A DNA stretch of 64,000 nt from Calycina herbarum (lineage: Eukaryota > Ascomycota > Leotiomycetes > Helotiales > Pezizellaceae): the NCBI GenBank assembly GCA_001414485.1, contig LLEY01000216.1, positions 25,368 to 89,367 of the forward strand, read 5' to 3'. Shown here one piece after another: positions 11,113 through 21,648 of this stretch (position 1 is the stretch's first letter; each line of letters opens with the position of its first letter). The position numbers and the translations under genes are program-made. The notes beneath the pieces were generated by a model. That model searched no databases and was not told the DNA's origin. It saw only the letters and a program-made list of their open reading frames with translations.

Positions 11113-13358
11113 TTATTGGAGATCAAGAACCACTCTGCCTTGCATCTTCCCATCTGCCATCTCCTTGAACACTTCTGTCAACTTGTCCATCTTCTCCACC
11201 CGGACATGAGTCTTCACTTTCCCCCTGGCCGCAAGATCAAGAACTTCCAAAGCTTCCCGTTGGTTGCCTACAGCTGAACCTCTGATAACATGTTCCATGG
11301 CGATCTAGGACATATTAGCATGTGATTTCTATACCTATCCCATAGGCATCACTTACCATCGAACTCGGGAAAGCTTTTGCAATCGGTTGGGCGTCGCCTT
11401 CCGGTAGGCCCACACAAACCAGTGTCCCCCCAAATCTGAGATAATCCAGTGCTTGGGCGTATGCTCTGTTTGATGAAGTACAAACCAGTACTGCGCTCGC
11501 CCCAAGTCCCCCCGTAATCTTTTTAACTTCTTCCGCGATTGTCACGTCGTCAAATTTCGTAACATCAAGAAATACCTCCGCACCACATTCTTTCACCAAC
11601 GCCTCCTTACTCCCATGATCAATCCCAATGATCCTCAATGCCATCCCAAAACTTCCAATCTGCGTCGCGATGTGTCCCTAAAAACCGCTTAGTAAACTCA
11701 AGGCTTCAAGGCAGCCGAAAAAACGAACCAATCCACCACCAGCACCAGCTAAAATCCAAAAATTCGTCAGTCAACCATCATCGTAAAATCATTCGGAATT
11801 CACCGTACCAATAACAACCCATTGTCCACTCCTAGCTTCTGATTTACTCAAGGCCGAGTACCTAAAAGGGGTTACCTTAAAATTCTTGCGCGTTCTCGGC
11901 TAAATTTTATGCGGCCTGAAAAGCGACCGCGCTCGCTCATGAGGCTGTGCGATCGCTATATGATGGTGGGTAGGAGGGAACTAACGTTGTGAGACCGGCA
12001 CACATCATGGGTGCTGCTTCTTCCGAGGGGAGAGAGGGGGGGATGGGGGTTACGTAGTTTGCGGGTGCGAGGGTGTATTGTTGGAATGTTCCTGGGTCTT
12101 GCGATGGCTTAGTTTTGCTCTACCTTCCATTTTCCATTTCTAATTCATTCTTTGAGGGGACTCACAGTAGTAGCCTGATATTTTCTGGCTCTGGTGGGTG
12201 GTATTATCTCGTCAGCATCTGATGCTTTTCTTCTTCTTTTCTGATAAGGGCGGGCTTACAAAACAAACGCCATCTTTCCCTTCTAGACACGGTAAACAGC
12301 CGCCACATGCGTAGGCTACCCACTTTGTGATACCGGTTGTTAGTTCAGCTCGACTTGCTACCCAAATTCTTTCGATGGACGGACCTTGATGCCTACACGG
12401 TCTCCTACTTTTACTGGGCTGGATTCGGAACCGGGGCCGAGTTTGTGGATTATTCCTATGCCTTCGTGGCCTCCGATTTGTCCGGCTTCTGTTGGGAAGG
12501 GTACTACTGAGGGTTAGTATGTTACACGTGCAATGATCCATTGCCGTGATTGTTGTTGTAAAACTTGTTATGGACGCCGGCTTGCAGTCTTGAGGGATTG
12601 GGGAGAGTCGTTTTCAGCTCGTTTTTTCGCTTGATGGATGGAGTGAGTACCGGGGGGGGGGGGGGCAAAGTTGTCCCTCCTCAGCTCACCTTTCACTTGT
12701 CAGATGCTTGAGTGGGAGAGTAAATTTGCCCCTCCAGCTCAGAGAATGTTGTTGTATGATTCATTCTCTGATTTTGAGTATTCGCCACCCAGACAGGAGA
12801 TGCTGAGTGACAATTTCCAATATATCTTCTTCGTCATCGGAAAGGATCACCTCTCATGCCCGCCTTTCTCTAGGCATGAGAAGTGGGCATTACTCTACGA
12901 ACACCCTAATTCTCATTACTTGAGTTTAGCTGGAGTAATTACTACTATCATCCGGGAGCTCTGAAGAAACATGTTTCTTAGATCTTCCCGGATAATACTT
13001 TTCGTTATCCTAGACCGTGTGAAAGCAAGTATTGGCAGAGTATTGCCCACCCCTCCGTGTTTCGGGCATTTGACTCGCTGGACGAATCGTCTTTGTGGAG
13101 TTCAGGGTTGTGGTATATCTTACATCCTTTGAACTTGTTTTCCATAACTCCCAAGTCTGAGTGGCAAACACCACTATGTGTCCTAGAAATCATCAGTCTT
13201 TGAAGGGGTGGATTTCTGGTTTGGAGGACTTACAATCGTACAAGCACTTCTCCCAATCCCGGCTCGGGCGTGTCAACTTCTATCATCTTCGTAGAAAGCG
13301 TCCCGGGCTCATCGTACACCATTGCTAGATGTTTCTTCGGGATATCGAATTGAGCCAT
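11113..13358 (-). CDS. Zinc-dependent alcohol dehydrogenase with micro-exons
   Basis: Predicted NAD-dependent alcohol dehydrogenase of the fungal ADH1-like MDR group, 362 residues. Ten exons: 13358-13234, 13182-13124, 12503-12385, 12322-12260, 12190-12166, 12097-11986, 11861-11809, 11748-11729, 11677-11357 and 11304-11113; every junction keeps phase. The catalytic zinc site is in HSGVCHSD and GGHEGIG; structural-zinc cysteines are in ACGGCLPCLEGKDGVC; the cofactor motif AGAGGGLGH is built across the 20-bp exon 8. Exon 5 is only 25 bp. The intron at 12504-13123 is 620 bp, about ten times its neighbours, and contains a 14-G run and a palindrome. Without the micro-exons the gene looks broken, so it is easily misannotated. 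Direct expression evidence is lacking; because all ten exons fit, I think it is functional. Confidence 0.85.
12652..12665. repeat. Poly-G run inside ADH intron
   Basis: Fourteen consecutive G on the plus strand within the oversized third-intron region of the alcohol dehydrogenase gene. It could be partly an assembly artefact in length. Confidence 0.8.
12950..12993. repeat. 44-bp interrupted palindrome in ADH intron
   Basis: Outer arms ATCCGGGA / TCCCGGAT flank a perfect 16-bp inner palindrome (AAGAAACATGTTTCTT), with 6-bp mismatched spacers on each side. It lies in the 620-bp intron. It could be an insertion footprint, a dyad regulatory site or an intron RNA hairpin. Confidence 0.75.
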
Positions 13359-14431
13359 GGTTGCGATTTTGGGGTTGACGAATTTATTCTCAGCTCATGA
13401 GGGAGTGTCGGTATTCTATCGGCAAAGACCACGCAAAGCCAGGAAAAGAATTGAAGCTGTTGACTTTCGACTTGAGCGGCCTAGTCTCAGGGGTTATGGG
13501 GCTATCTGAGAGATCGTGCTTGCGTTGTCTCTTTGAGAGTCGGATGAAATTTTGCTCCAGCTATGTAAAGTTGTCGAGCTTTCAACAGTCAAGTTTGCCT
13601 CACGACTTAAATGACGTGGAAGAAACCCACAAAGAGGTCACATTTCATGATTGTTCCCCACTCGTGGGGAGCAGCCTTCGTTAGATGTTCGGCACTTGTT
13701 GCATTGTTGTCAAGAACATGCTTGCACATCTCGAAACATGGATACCGGTAGTGTCAAGTCATGGGCACAAATTCGGTCCCTTCCTGCTCTTTGTGAAATT
13801 ATATATATCTCCTCTCTAAATTCTAGTGTTGATATGCAGATGTCAAATCTTTTGGGAGTACTAGTTTGGATGAAGTTTACTTTTCTAACGGTGTTCTCTG
13901 GTACTATGATCATTCTGTCGATTGTGTTTCCGCCAATTTTTGGATGGCAGTGTCACTCACTGTCACTGGAGATGGCGAGTTGACCAATCGCTGTTGGACT
14001 CGGGAGTGGTCGGCGGTGTGGGGTCGGACTGCGGGGTATTAGGTTCAATGTGGGGGATGGGTGGGTTTTTGAATCTATGCCGTCTTTACTTCACCTTTAC
14101 TTGTACAAGGATGTTATTATTGAGGTTTGTATGAAGTAGATGTAGTTAAGTGCTGGGGCCTTGATTAACTTTGCACTTTCGACTTTGGTTTGTTAATTTT
14201 GCATGTTGATTCTCATCATGATCACTTGAAACTTAATGTGTGGCACCCTTCTTGAAAGCATATAATTTATCAGTGGAGTTTTGTTTTAGCGGAATGGTGG
14301 CTTCTGCTGATGGTCACGTGAAGTAAGCTCTCCACCACTCCTCGCAATATTGTATTTGCTTCGTTCTCACCTTCTTCCAACCGCCCCAAGTTTATTGCTT
14401 TGATGAATACTTGCAACCTCAAAACACAATC
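13359..14431. promoter_or_regulatory. Divergent upstream region, ADH / FMN oxidoreductase
   Basis: About 1.07 kb between two divergent start codons. Small open frames here have no domain or splice support. It should include both promoters; I cannot assign individual sites. Confidence 0.4.
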
Positions 14432-16009
14432 ATGACTTCAAAGACAGATATCCCGATTCTCAATCTCACCCAAGATACCAAAGACAAGCGCAATTATGGC
14501 GCTCATCAAGCTAATTTATACCGAGGTATGTTGAAGCAATGCCAAAGAGAATGATAACAAGTTAATTTGTGCAAAAGATGGAACATTCTTCAATAAATTC
14601 CCCCTCGTCACCACTGATCCAAACAAATTAGAAGCCCAAGCAAAAGAAAAACTCGCCCCTACCTCATTCAACTATGTAGCCGGAGGAGCTGGAGAAAGAG
14701 CTACGATGGACGCTAACAGACTAGCATTCAGACAATGGAAACTCATTCCCCGGATGCTTCGGGAGACGAGCATCCGTGATTTCTCAGTTGAATTGTTTGG
14801 TGAAAAATATGGTATCTCTATTCTCCCCCTCAAAGTTTGTGGAAAGTCTGCTGATTTCACCGCAGAGACCCCGATCTTGATGGCCCCAGTAGGTGTTCAA
14901 TCCATCTTCCACCCCGACAAAGAAATAGGCCTCTCAGAAGTATGTGCCGAAATCGGAGTTCCATTTATCATGAGTACAGCAGCAACTTCGACCATCGAGG
15001 AAGTCGCGCAAGCTAGTGGGAATGGTCCGCGCTGGTTTCAATTATATTGGCCTCAAGATGACGAAGTCACGATCTCGCTGCTTAAACGAGCAGGAGAGAA
15101 TGGGTTCAAAGTTTTGGTTGTGACTTTGGATACTTGGGCTTTGGCGTGGAGACCGGCGGATTTGGATAATGCTTTTGTGCCTTTTATTAAAGGTACTGGA
15201 GTTCAGGTTGGGCTTTCGGATCCGGTGTTCAGGGAGAAATTTCAGAAGAAAGCGGGGCATTTGCCTGAGGAGAATGTGGTTGAGGTATGTTTTTCTTCAA
15301 ACAAAGGAATATTGAGAATTGCTAAAGTGTATTGTAGGCTTCAATGGCGTGGTTAAGTGATGTGTTTTCGGGAAAGGCACATACTTGGGATAGAATCAAA
15401 CTCCTGAGGGATAACTGGAAAGGTCCTATTGTGTTGAAGGGAATCCAGGTATTCCATTTCCGTTACTAAATAACACTTTGGTATATGCTGACCGAGCAAA
15501 GCACCCTGATGATGCAAAACTTGCTGTGGAGTATGGATGCGATGGCATTATCGTATCCAATCACGGAGGTGAGTTTTTTGCCTTTAAAATAAAGAGGCAG
15601 AAGCTAATAAGGTAACCAAGGACGGCAACTCGACGGTGCAGTCGCATCCCTAGAAATGCTTCCCGAAATCGTAGAAGCAGTAGGAGACAAAGCAACGATA
15701 CTGTTCGACAGTGGGATTCGAACAGGTGTCGATATCATTAAAGCACTATCACTTGGTGCCAAAGCTGTTCTTGTTGGGAGACCAGCGATTTATGGTCTTG
15801 GAATTGGTGGAAAGGTATGAGAAGATGACCCAGAGTATGACGAGAGTTTAACTGAAAAATGACAGGCTGGGGCGAAAGAGGTTCTTCAAGGAATCCTGGC
15901 TGATCTGGATCAATCGATGGGTTTGGCTGGTATTCAGAATATCGCTGATTGTAAGAGAGCTATGGTTAGGAAGGTACAGTATGGTGGGGATGTGAAGTCT
16001 TCAAATTGA
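14432..16009 (+). CDS. FMN-dependent alpha-hydroxyacid oxidoreductase (lactate oxidase/monooxygenase-like)
   Basis: Predicted flavoenzyme oxidising L-2-hydroxyacids such as lactate, with an FMN TIM barrel. Seven exons (14432-14525, 14578-14811, 14866-15284, 15338-15448, 15502-15568, 15621-15814, 15866-16009) give 420 residues with matching phases. Visible family motifs: FNYVAGGAG near the N-terminus, ILMAPVGVQ, MSTAATSTIEEVA, WFQLYWP, the active-site His-Gly-Gly in IIVSNHGGRQLDG split by an intron, and the phosphate-binding FDSGIRTG...VLVGRP. There is no N-terminal cytochrome b5 domain, so it is not a flavocytochrome b2. No clear mitochondrial presequence or peroxisomal C-terminal signal is seen (it ends KSSN). 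The intron at 14812-14865 has no stop and could be read through, but splicing restores the family spacing. The substrate is uncertain; lactate is the likeliest. Confidence 0.9.
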
Positions 16010-16202
16010 AAGGATGGCGTGTGAGAGCAACTCAGACCTAATTCACATACATAAAAGATCACTTCCGCTCAGAAAACGAAACATGCAATGCACTTAGTCA
16101 CCTATTCCGAGTATCAAAAGATTCCCGTGTCTATTATATATTATGTATCATGTATCTGTCATACCCAACCCCAATCCCAATCCAAGCCCACCACCTTATC
16201 CC

Positions 16203-16771
16203 TTAGGCACTGTTGACATATTCCTTGCTCGTGGCATCCCCAACCGTAACCGTGACATTCCACTCCCCCAAAACCGGTGCGCTACTAACACCATACAAGC
16301 TCATCAAAGAACCAGCAATTGTCGCCTGTCCCTTTGCGAAACTCTCGCCCACGGACACGGTGAAGTTCAATGGCGTGATCTGCAGGATCTCGGAGTCAGT
16401 ATACTTCTTTGGGGATTTTTAATGAGCAGAAGGAGCAAGAGTCTCAAGGGCTGTGATCGAAAGTTTACGAGGAATGTCTCGAAGAAGAAATTTACTCAGA
16501 GAAGCTAGGTACTTACGACGTTCGATTTATCTGGTCCGAGATATTCACTTGCGAGGACCGTTCCCATTGTTCCGGGGTATCCAGCACCTGGTGAAATACC
16601 GAATACGATGGCGACGTCATAGACAGTTTGGATGTAGTTTTGTGTCAAGACCGAGATTGTGAAAGGGACTCCGGGAGCGACGGTTGAGGGTGCGGAGATT
16701 CCATAGATGCGGGCTTGTGAGAGGGGGATGAGAGAGAGGAGCGCAAGCTTGAGAGAGTTGGAGAATTGCAT
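16203..16771 (-). CDS. NIS1-like conserved secreted effector
   Basis: A small secreted protein of about 152 residues in two exons (16771-16517 and 16406-16203; the acceptor could also be 3 nt later). It has a clear signal peptide of about 20 residues ending in SQA. The mature part has the hallmarks I recall for the NIS1 (necrosis-inducing secreted protein 1) family: RIYGISAPSTVAPG, NYIQTVYDVAIVFG, SPGAGYPGTMG, a YLGPDKSN block and a late SLMSLYG. It has no cysteine pairs in the mature chain. NIS1 homologues are widespread in plant-associated ascomycetes and basidiomycetes and interfere with plant pattern-recognition co-receptor kinases. That role here is inferred from family only. The 3' end lies about 190 bp from the convergent FMN oxidoreductase. 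Confidence 0.82.
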
Positions 16772-17807
16772 TTTGGTGGTTGGTTTTTGTTTTTTTGATT
16801 GGGTGTATTTTTGAACGTTTGGGTTGTGTTGTTGAAGAACAAATTTAGAGATGGATTTGAGTATAGGAGTGAAAGCTGATGATGGTGAATGTTGAAAGCT
16901 CTTTCGACGGGAATCATACTCTTATACTCAATTATTCCCCTGACAGTGCTGAGATGATTCAATTCCATCTCCCCACTTCGTTAATAATAATAAGCTTCGA
17001 ATCATAATTGGCTCCGCTTTTTATACAAACAAACTTTATTCACCCCACTGATCGGCAACTCGTAACTGGTTTCGTGACGTCAATTCTCCGAAAACTTGCT
17101 ATTTATATTCACTACCGTTAGTTATGCAGGAACAAATACGAGCTCATGACAGCTGGAAATACGAAGTGGCGACGAACTGAAAATCGGGGTACTGTTCCAC
17201 AATTATTATTCACTGGAGAAATGAAACTTAAAGCCATGTAACGTCGCACGTGCACTCGGCTGTAAAAAGTGGGAATACCTTAGGGGGTTAAACGAGAATA
17301 CAGTAAGGAGGCATTGTTAGATCGTCTGACATCGGACATGATGGTCTTGACTGGAGTGGTGGTAAGTTCTATAACTGCTGCCTGTTCGCTTACGACCTCC
17401 AGGTATCCCGAGGGATCTAACAAATTGTTGTGAGCACCCAATTCCCAAGTCAAGACAGCATTTCAGTTAATCAGTCTACAACTTTATGTCTGAGCATTTC
17501 AATCCACATCTAACAAGAGCTTAAAGTTCTCCCTATCAATGGTGTACCGTTTCCAATGAAGCTACTTCAAGCTTCAAGCTTCACAACGCTGGAAGCTGAT
17601 AAAATCCGGACGATCTTTGGAGCATGCCCACATACTCCACATAAAAAAACAGAAAGATTATGGAAAGTTGTGTATTGCTAGATGCTAAATGAAATGCTAC
17701 CGCAAATGTTCGATTCCAAGAGCCTCAATTAGAAGTCTCCCACATAATCGAATTCCTCCCCTTTCCCTTTCCCTCTCTCCCCTTCTTCCTTTCCCCATCA
17801 GATTTCC
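16772..17807. other. Intergenic region
   Basis: About 1 kb with no gene I can support. It contains the promoter of the NIS1-like gene at its left end and the 3' flank of the 2EXR-type gene at its right. A direct repeat TTCAAGCTTCAAGCTTCA sits near 17565-17582. Confidence 0.4.
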
Positions 17808-18817
17808 TTACAAAGGTGCTCGCACGACTTCCAAAAATCTTATTTTTGGGCAAGAATCCTTCTTTTTGAGTGGGCACCATCGATTGCGCATTAACAACCA
17901 CTCAATACCAACTCTCTCCTCATACCCTCCGATATATCTCGCCTTCAAGTGTCCATCTCCGGGTCCCAGATTGTTCGGAGCAGGTTCGGTTGGGGCAACG
18001 AACATGGGTCGGTCACCATCTCTCATAGTCTCGGCCTTCACAACCAGGAATATCTCTTTGAGGTTTATACTTTCAGAGAGGAGGACAGATGGTTGGAATT
18101 TAGGAGAGACGGGCTTTTGATACCACTGCAGAAAAATTAGCATACGCTTTTCTCGTTGACTTACGAGCCAGGAGCAGTGAGTAAGGATGAAATCTGGTCT
18201 CAACCATTAAGAATAGGAGTCCAAAAAGGGAAGCAAAAGGGAAAGTTTCATACCAATTCAACTGGGATAGCGAGACGTTCGTCTGCAAGAAAACCGGTGT
18301 TGCTTGGCCATTGGTTCGTGTATCGCTTAAGCGTGGGGTATGTCGATTCCGGGTCAGTAATCCATAAGATATCGTGTTTTCGGTTGAAGTAAATTTTGGA
18401 ACTGACATGACAATAAGATGGGATTTGTTGTTGATTATAGAAGGGTAACACTTTTAGTGTTTCAAGGGCAAATTTTCGGATATCTTTGTTCAGGAAAGGT
18501 AGCCGGTTACGCGCAAACGAGGTATGATAGTACTTCTGAATACCATCATAATGACCAATGCCGATGATTTCATGTTCTCCAGAGATGAGTTTGAGAATGC
18601 GTCCTTGGAGGTATTTGGGAAGTTTTGAAAACAACGTGGAGCTTGTGAGAAGGACACCAGTGTTTCCTTTCAGAGTCTTCTTGTTCTTCAAAGTTACCTT
18701 CCAAAACGAAGCGTCGTCTTTGGGTGAGGGGAGGCGGAGGATTCGTCGTGCAGGTGCCATTTTTTTCTTAGATTGTGAAGAACTTTGTTGCTGTGATTTT
18801 TTGTAGAAAGAAATCAA
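17808..18817 (-). CDS. 2EXR-type protein, function unknown
   Basis: A two-exon gene, 18817-18254 and 18125-17808, giving 293 residues (274 if translation starts at the second Met, 18760, MAPARR). The 128-bp intron ends in TTTTTCTGCAG with a TGCTAAT branch site and joins AIPVEL to WYQKPVSPKFQPSVLL in phase. The middle part (TLFSKLPKYLQGRILKLI...KIYFNRKHDILWI) resembles the 2EXR domain, an expanded family in plant-associated ascomycetes with no established biochemical role. The N-terminus is basic and Ser/Gln-rich. No signal peptide or membrane segment is visible. The match to 2EXR is by pattern, not by search, so alternatives such as an F-box-like protein stay open. Confidence 0.68.
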
Positions 18818-19531
18818 ATGTTCAAGTTGTGATCTGGGACAGCTTTAAGTATTAGAAGTATGCCAGGCCCAGGCTTAGTGCATGATAACCTACACTATGG
18901 CATAGCCTACCTCACGGCAACTAAGTATGGTTGGTGAGCTGGGCTAATATCTTATGTGTTCCTTTCATTATCGTATTCACTGAATAAATGAGTTCGCACT
19001 CTGCTTCCATGTCTCTTCAGCAGTACACCAAAGTGTCAAAGACGACTTCACTCTTCATTAGGATGAGACAGAAAATTGTAGCCCTCCATAGTTGATAACA
19101 ATCATCTTGGTGAGATGATAATGTAGACCTACCAACGAAGAGCTTATTGCTTTCATCTTTGATGATTTTGATGACTCGCTAAGGCTTAGCGAGTCGACCA
19201 AAATATGACAGTTTTTCCCTCGAAGTTCAACACCTTGAAACAAGGGCAATTTATGGAAGCAAGCACCCAAAGCAAAGATTGCTTACTTGAAGGAAAAAGC
19301 ATTGAGCCGAAGAGTCGCCAGTAAAGGGGTCTGTCTATCGACGGACCAATGATATTCGACCGAGTGACTGCAGCCCGCCGTGGGCAGCGTGCCGCTTTTT
19401 GGACAACTCATTTGCCAAGCGACGTATGTTCGCCTCACTCGCCCTCCTCACCTCCCTCCTCGCCCACTTCAACACCTCGTTCAATACCGAGAAATCTAAC
19501 AACCAAGCCCAGACAAACACGAGTCTCAGTC
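18818..19531. promoter_or_regulatory. Divergent upstream region, 2EXR / RBR ligase
   Basis: A 714-bp gap between divergent genes. An open frame runs on from 19349 in the frame of the ligase, so translation could begin further upstream. It contains a perfect 10-bp-arm hairpin at 19173-19195, listed separately. Confidence 0.4.
19173..19195. repeat. Perfect 10-bp inverted repeat with 3-nt loop
   Basis: GACTCGCTAA and TTAGCGAGTC flank GGC, forming a strong hairpin between two divergent genes. It may be a terminator-like structure, a dimeric factor site or a mobile-element footprint; nothing decides among these. Confidence 0.8.
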
Positions 19532-20942
19532 ATGGCCGACGTCGACCCCCTCCTCCAATTCGAGGACGAGAGCCTTGCTCTGCAACTTCAACTGAACGAG
19601 ATTGAAATCCAACGAGAGCTGCAAACGGGCAAATGGACCGAGAATACTTCTCCGGATTTTGCGTTGGCATTCGATGACTTTGAGGCCGAGCTGAAGAAGT
19701 CTATCCTTCTGGTCGAGGATCTGAAGATAGCTCATAGCATCGCCAAAGCGGTCGAATCTGATGCAGTGGCCATTGAAGAATCCATTGAAGAATGGAGGAC
19801 TAAGGTGACCCAGTTTGTCCAGGATCGCGACTTTGCCCGAAGCTTGAACGAAGATGGAAACATGCCCTCCCAGGATGTCGCCAATTTGCCACAAGTTCCC
19901 TGCCCTACAGAGGAGTCAGTTGACTGGGACTATGTCGAGCGAGCTACAAAAGCTGCGACCTTGAGCATCGCGTCTAGTACCACCGTTGCAGGCCCTTCCT
20001 CTCATTACGCTCTTCGCCAGCGAACAGTCCTTGAGCACTTTCCCCAGCTCAAAGTCGAATGCAGTGTCTGCGGGGACTCTGTTCATCCACATACAACTGT
20101 ACGATTGGCATGCAACGATGTCTATTGCAAGACGTGCCTCATATCCTTCTTCCTGCGTGTCACCAAAGACGAAACCCTTTTTCCGCCAAAATGTCATGGC
20201 AAACCGATCGATTTTTCAACCGTCGAGGCGTACTTGTCAGCTGAAGAGCTGGCAACCTATCGAAATGCTGAGCTAGAGTATACCAGCACCGACAGAGCCT
20301 ACTGCGCCGAACCAAGGTGTGCAAAGTTCATTCCCCCGGAGAATCGACACCCGGATTATGCTTCCTGTGCGAACTGTGGTGCTGGAACTTGCTTGCACTG
20401 TAAAGCACTGGCACACGATGGGATATGCCCAGAAGACGAATCAAGGAAGAGCCTCGTTCAATTTGCCGATGAACAAGGTTGGAAGTCCTGTTTTGGATGC
20501 GGGGAAATGGTGTTTCGGTATGAGGGATGTGACCACATGACGTGAGCGTTACCCATCTCTAACTTTGGTGCAAATAAAAGCTGATATGACTTGCAGTTGT
20601 AGGTGCAAAGCCGAATTCTGCTACAGATGCGGTGCAAAGTGGAAGGAATGTCAATGTGGCGACTGGGTGCTGGAATTACTCGATCGAAGAGCTCAGCAAG
20701 TTGTTGACAGAGAGGCTCCAAGGCCTTTGGCCCCTGCTGTTCGTCAACAGCGCGTGGTAGATATGGCACGGGAACTGGAAACAAACCATGAGTGCGATCA
20801 TAGTGGCAGGTTCAGAAAAATTGAAGGGTCTGGCCACTGGATGGCATGCGAGATTTGTGGCACGAGACATCGCAAGTACATATTGTCTTGCAGACGTTGC
20901 CATATGCTAGCCTGTGAAGACTGTCGGCGCCACAGAATTTAG
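19532..20942 (+). CDS. RBR (RING-IBR-RING) E3 ubiquitin ligase
   Basis: Predicted cytosolic ubiquitin ligase of the parkin/HHARI class, 451 residues, two exons (19532-20541 and 20597-20942). The start MADVDPLLQFEDE fits; an in-frame ATG at 19349 would add 61 low-complexity residues and is less likely. RING1 spans about 177-222 (CSVCGD...CNDVYCKTC), IBR about 258-299 (CAEPRC...CANCGAGTC), and RING2 about 320-348 (CFGCGEMVF...GCDHMTCRC...FCYRC). By analogy with parkin Cys431, Cys333 in GCDHMTC is the expected thioester cysteine. The 55-bp intron falls in RING2. After RING2 a basic helix leads to a further Cys/His-rich segment (about 390-450; HECDHSGRF...CEICGTRH...CRRCHMLACEDC) that looks like an extra zinc-binding module. 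The N-terminal 170 residues are acidic and helical. The substrate is unknown. Confidence 0.9.
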
Positions 20943-21648
20943 CGAGACCACATCGCTGGTGCTGCTGTCTAGCCTGAGTGTTGTTCCTATTCATCTGTAA
21001 ATCTACGATGGAAAATATAAATATGTTGAGATCTACGCTAGAAAATGAAAACACTTTGCCTCTCTTGCTCTCTTGCTCTCTTGCTCTCTTGCTCTCTTGC
21101 TCTCCTGTACCCCCCCTTCACTCTTAATATCATATGAGATACTAAAAATCGACAAGCGGACTTCTTGGAGCCGAAACTCCTATACCTCGAAAGCTCTACT
21201 TCGTCGCGGGGAGAATTATCAACCGCACATTAGCGCCAAATAAAAGTATCACCAGCCTCTCTCGGAGAACATTGGTTTGCATGAACTGCTTAAGTTCTCC
21301 GTCCCGTTATTTGTACCCAAGAAAACCTAGAAATTTGAAAACAAACCCCAATTACTACCTCTCGCACCAGCTTCTTAGTACATTTTAAGAGCCAATAATG
21401 TAGAACGAGTAACATAAAAAGGATTTTGCAATTTTTCCTCACTCCTGGTTGTTTCCGAGACTATGGAGAGTTGGCATACAAAAAGTGTGGTTCAGCTCTC
21501 AACTTTCATTTCATCTGCCTCCCCCTATTCGGTCAGATGGCCTCGAGGATTCGAAATTGCATTGCAAATTGTCTCATATATTCCCTAAAATAATCGTCGA
21601 GTCCAGAAATAACTTCATATGCTAAAATATACGTACATATACCCATTT
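20943..21648. other. Intergenic spacer with microsatellite
   Basis: About 700 bp between convergent genes. It has an octamer tandem repeat near its left end and otherwise no supported feature. Confidence 0.4.
21060..21104. repeat. Tandem octamer microsatellite
   Basis: Between five and six head-to-tail copies of CTCTTGCT, with the last unit degenerate (CTCTCCTG). Copy number is likely to vary between strains. Confidence 0.9.

Noticed and set aside
12671..12964. 97-codon plus-strand frame inside the ADH intron
   Set aside because: No signal, domain or splice support. Kept only as a hint that the intron holds inserted DNA.
21060..21104. Short tandem repeats as a possible CRISPR array
   Set aside because: Units are directly adjacent octamers without spacers, and this is eukaryotic DNA; it is a microsatellite.
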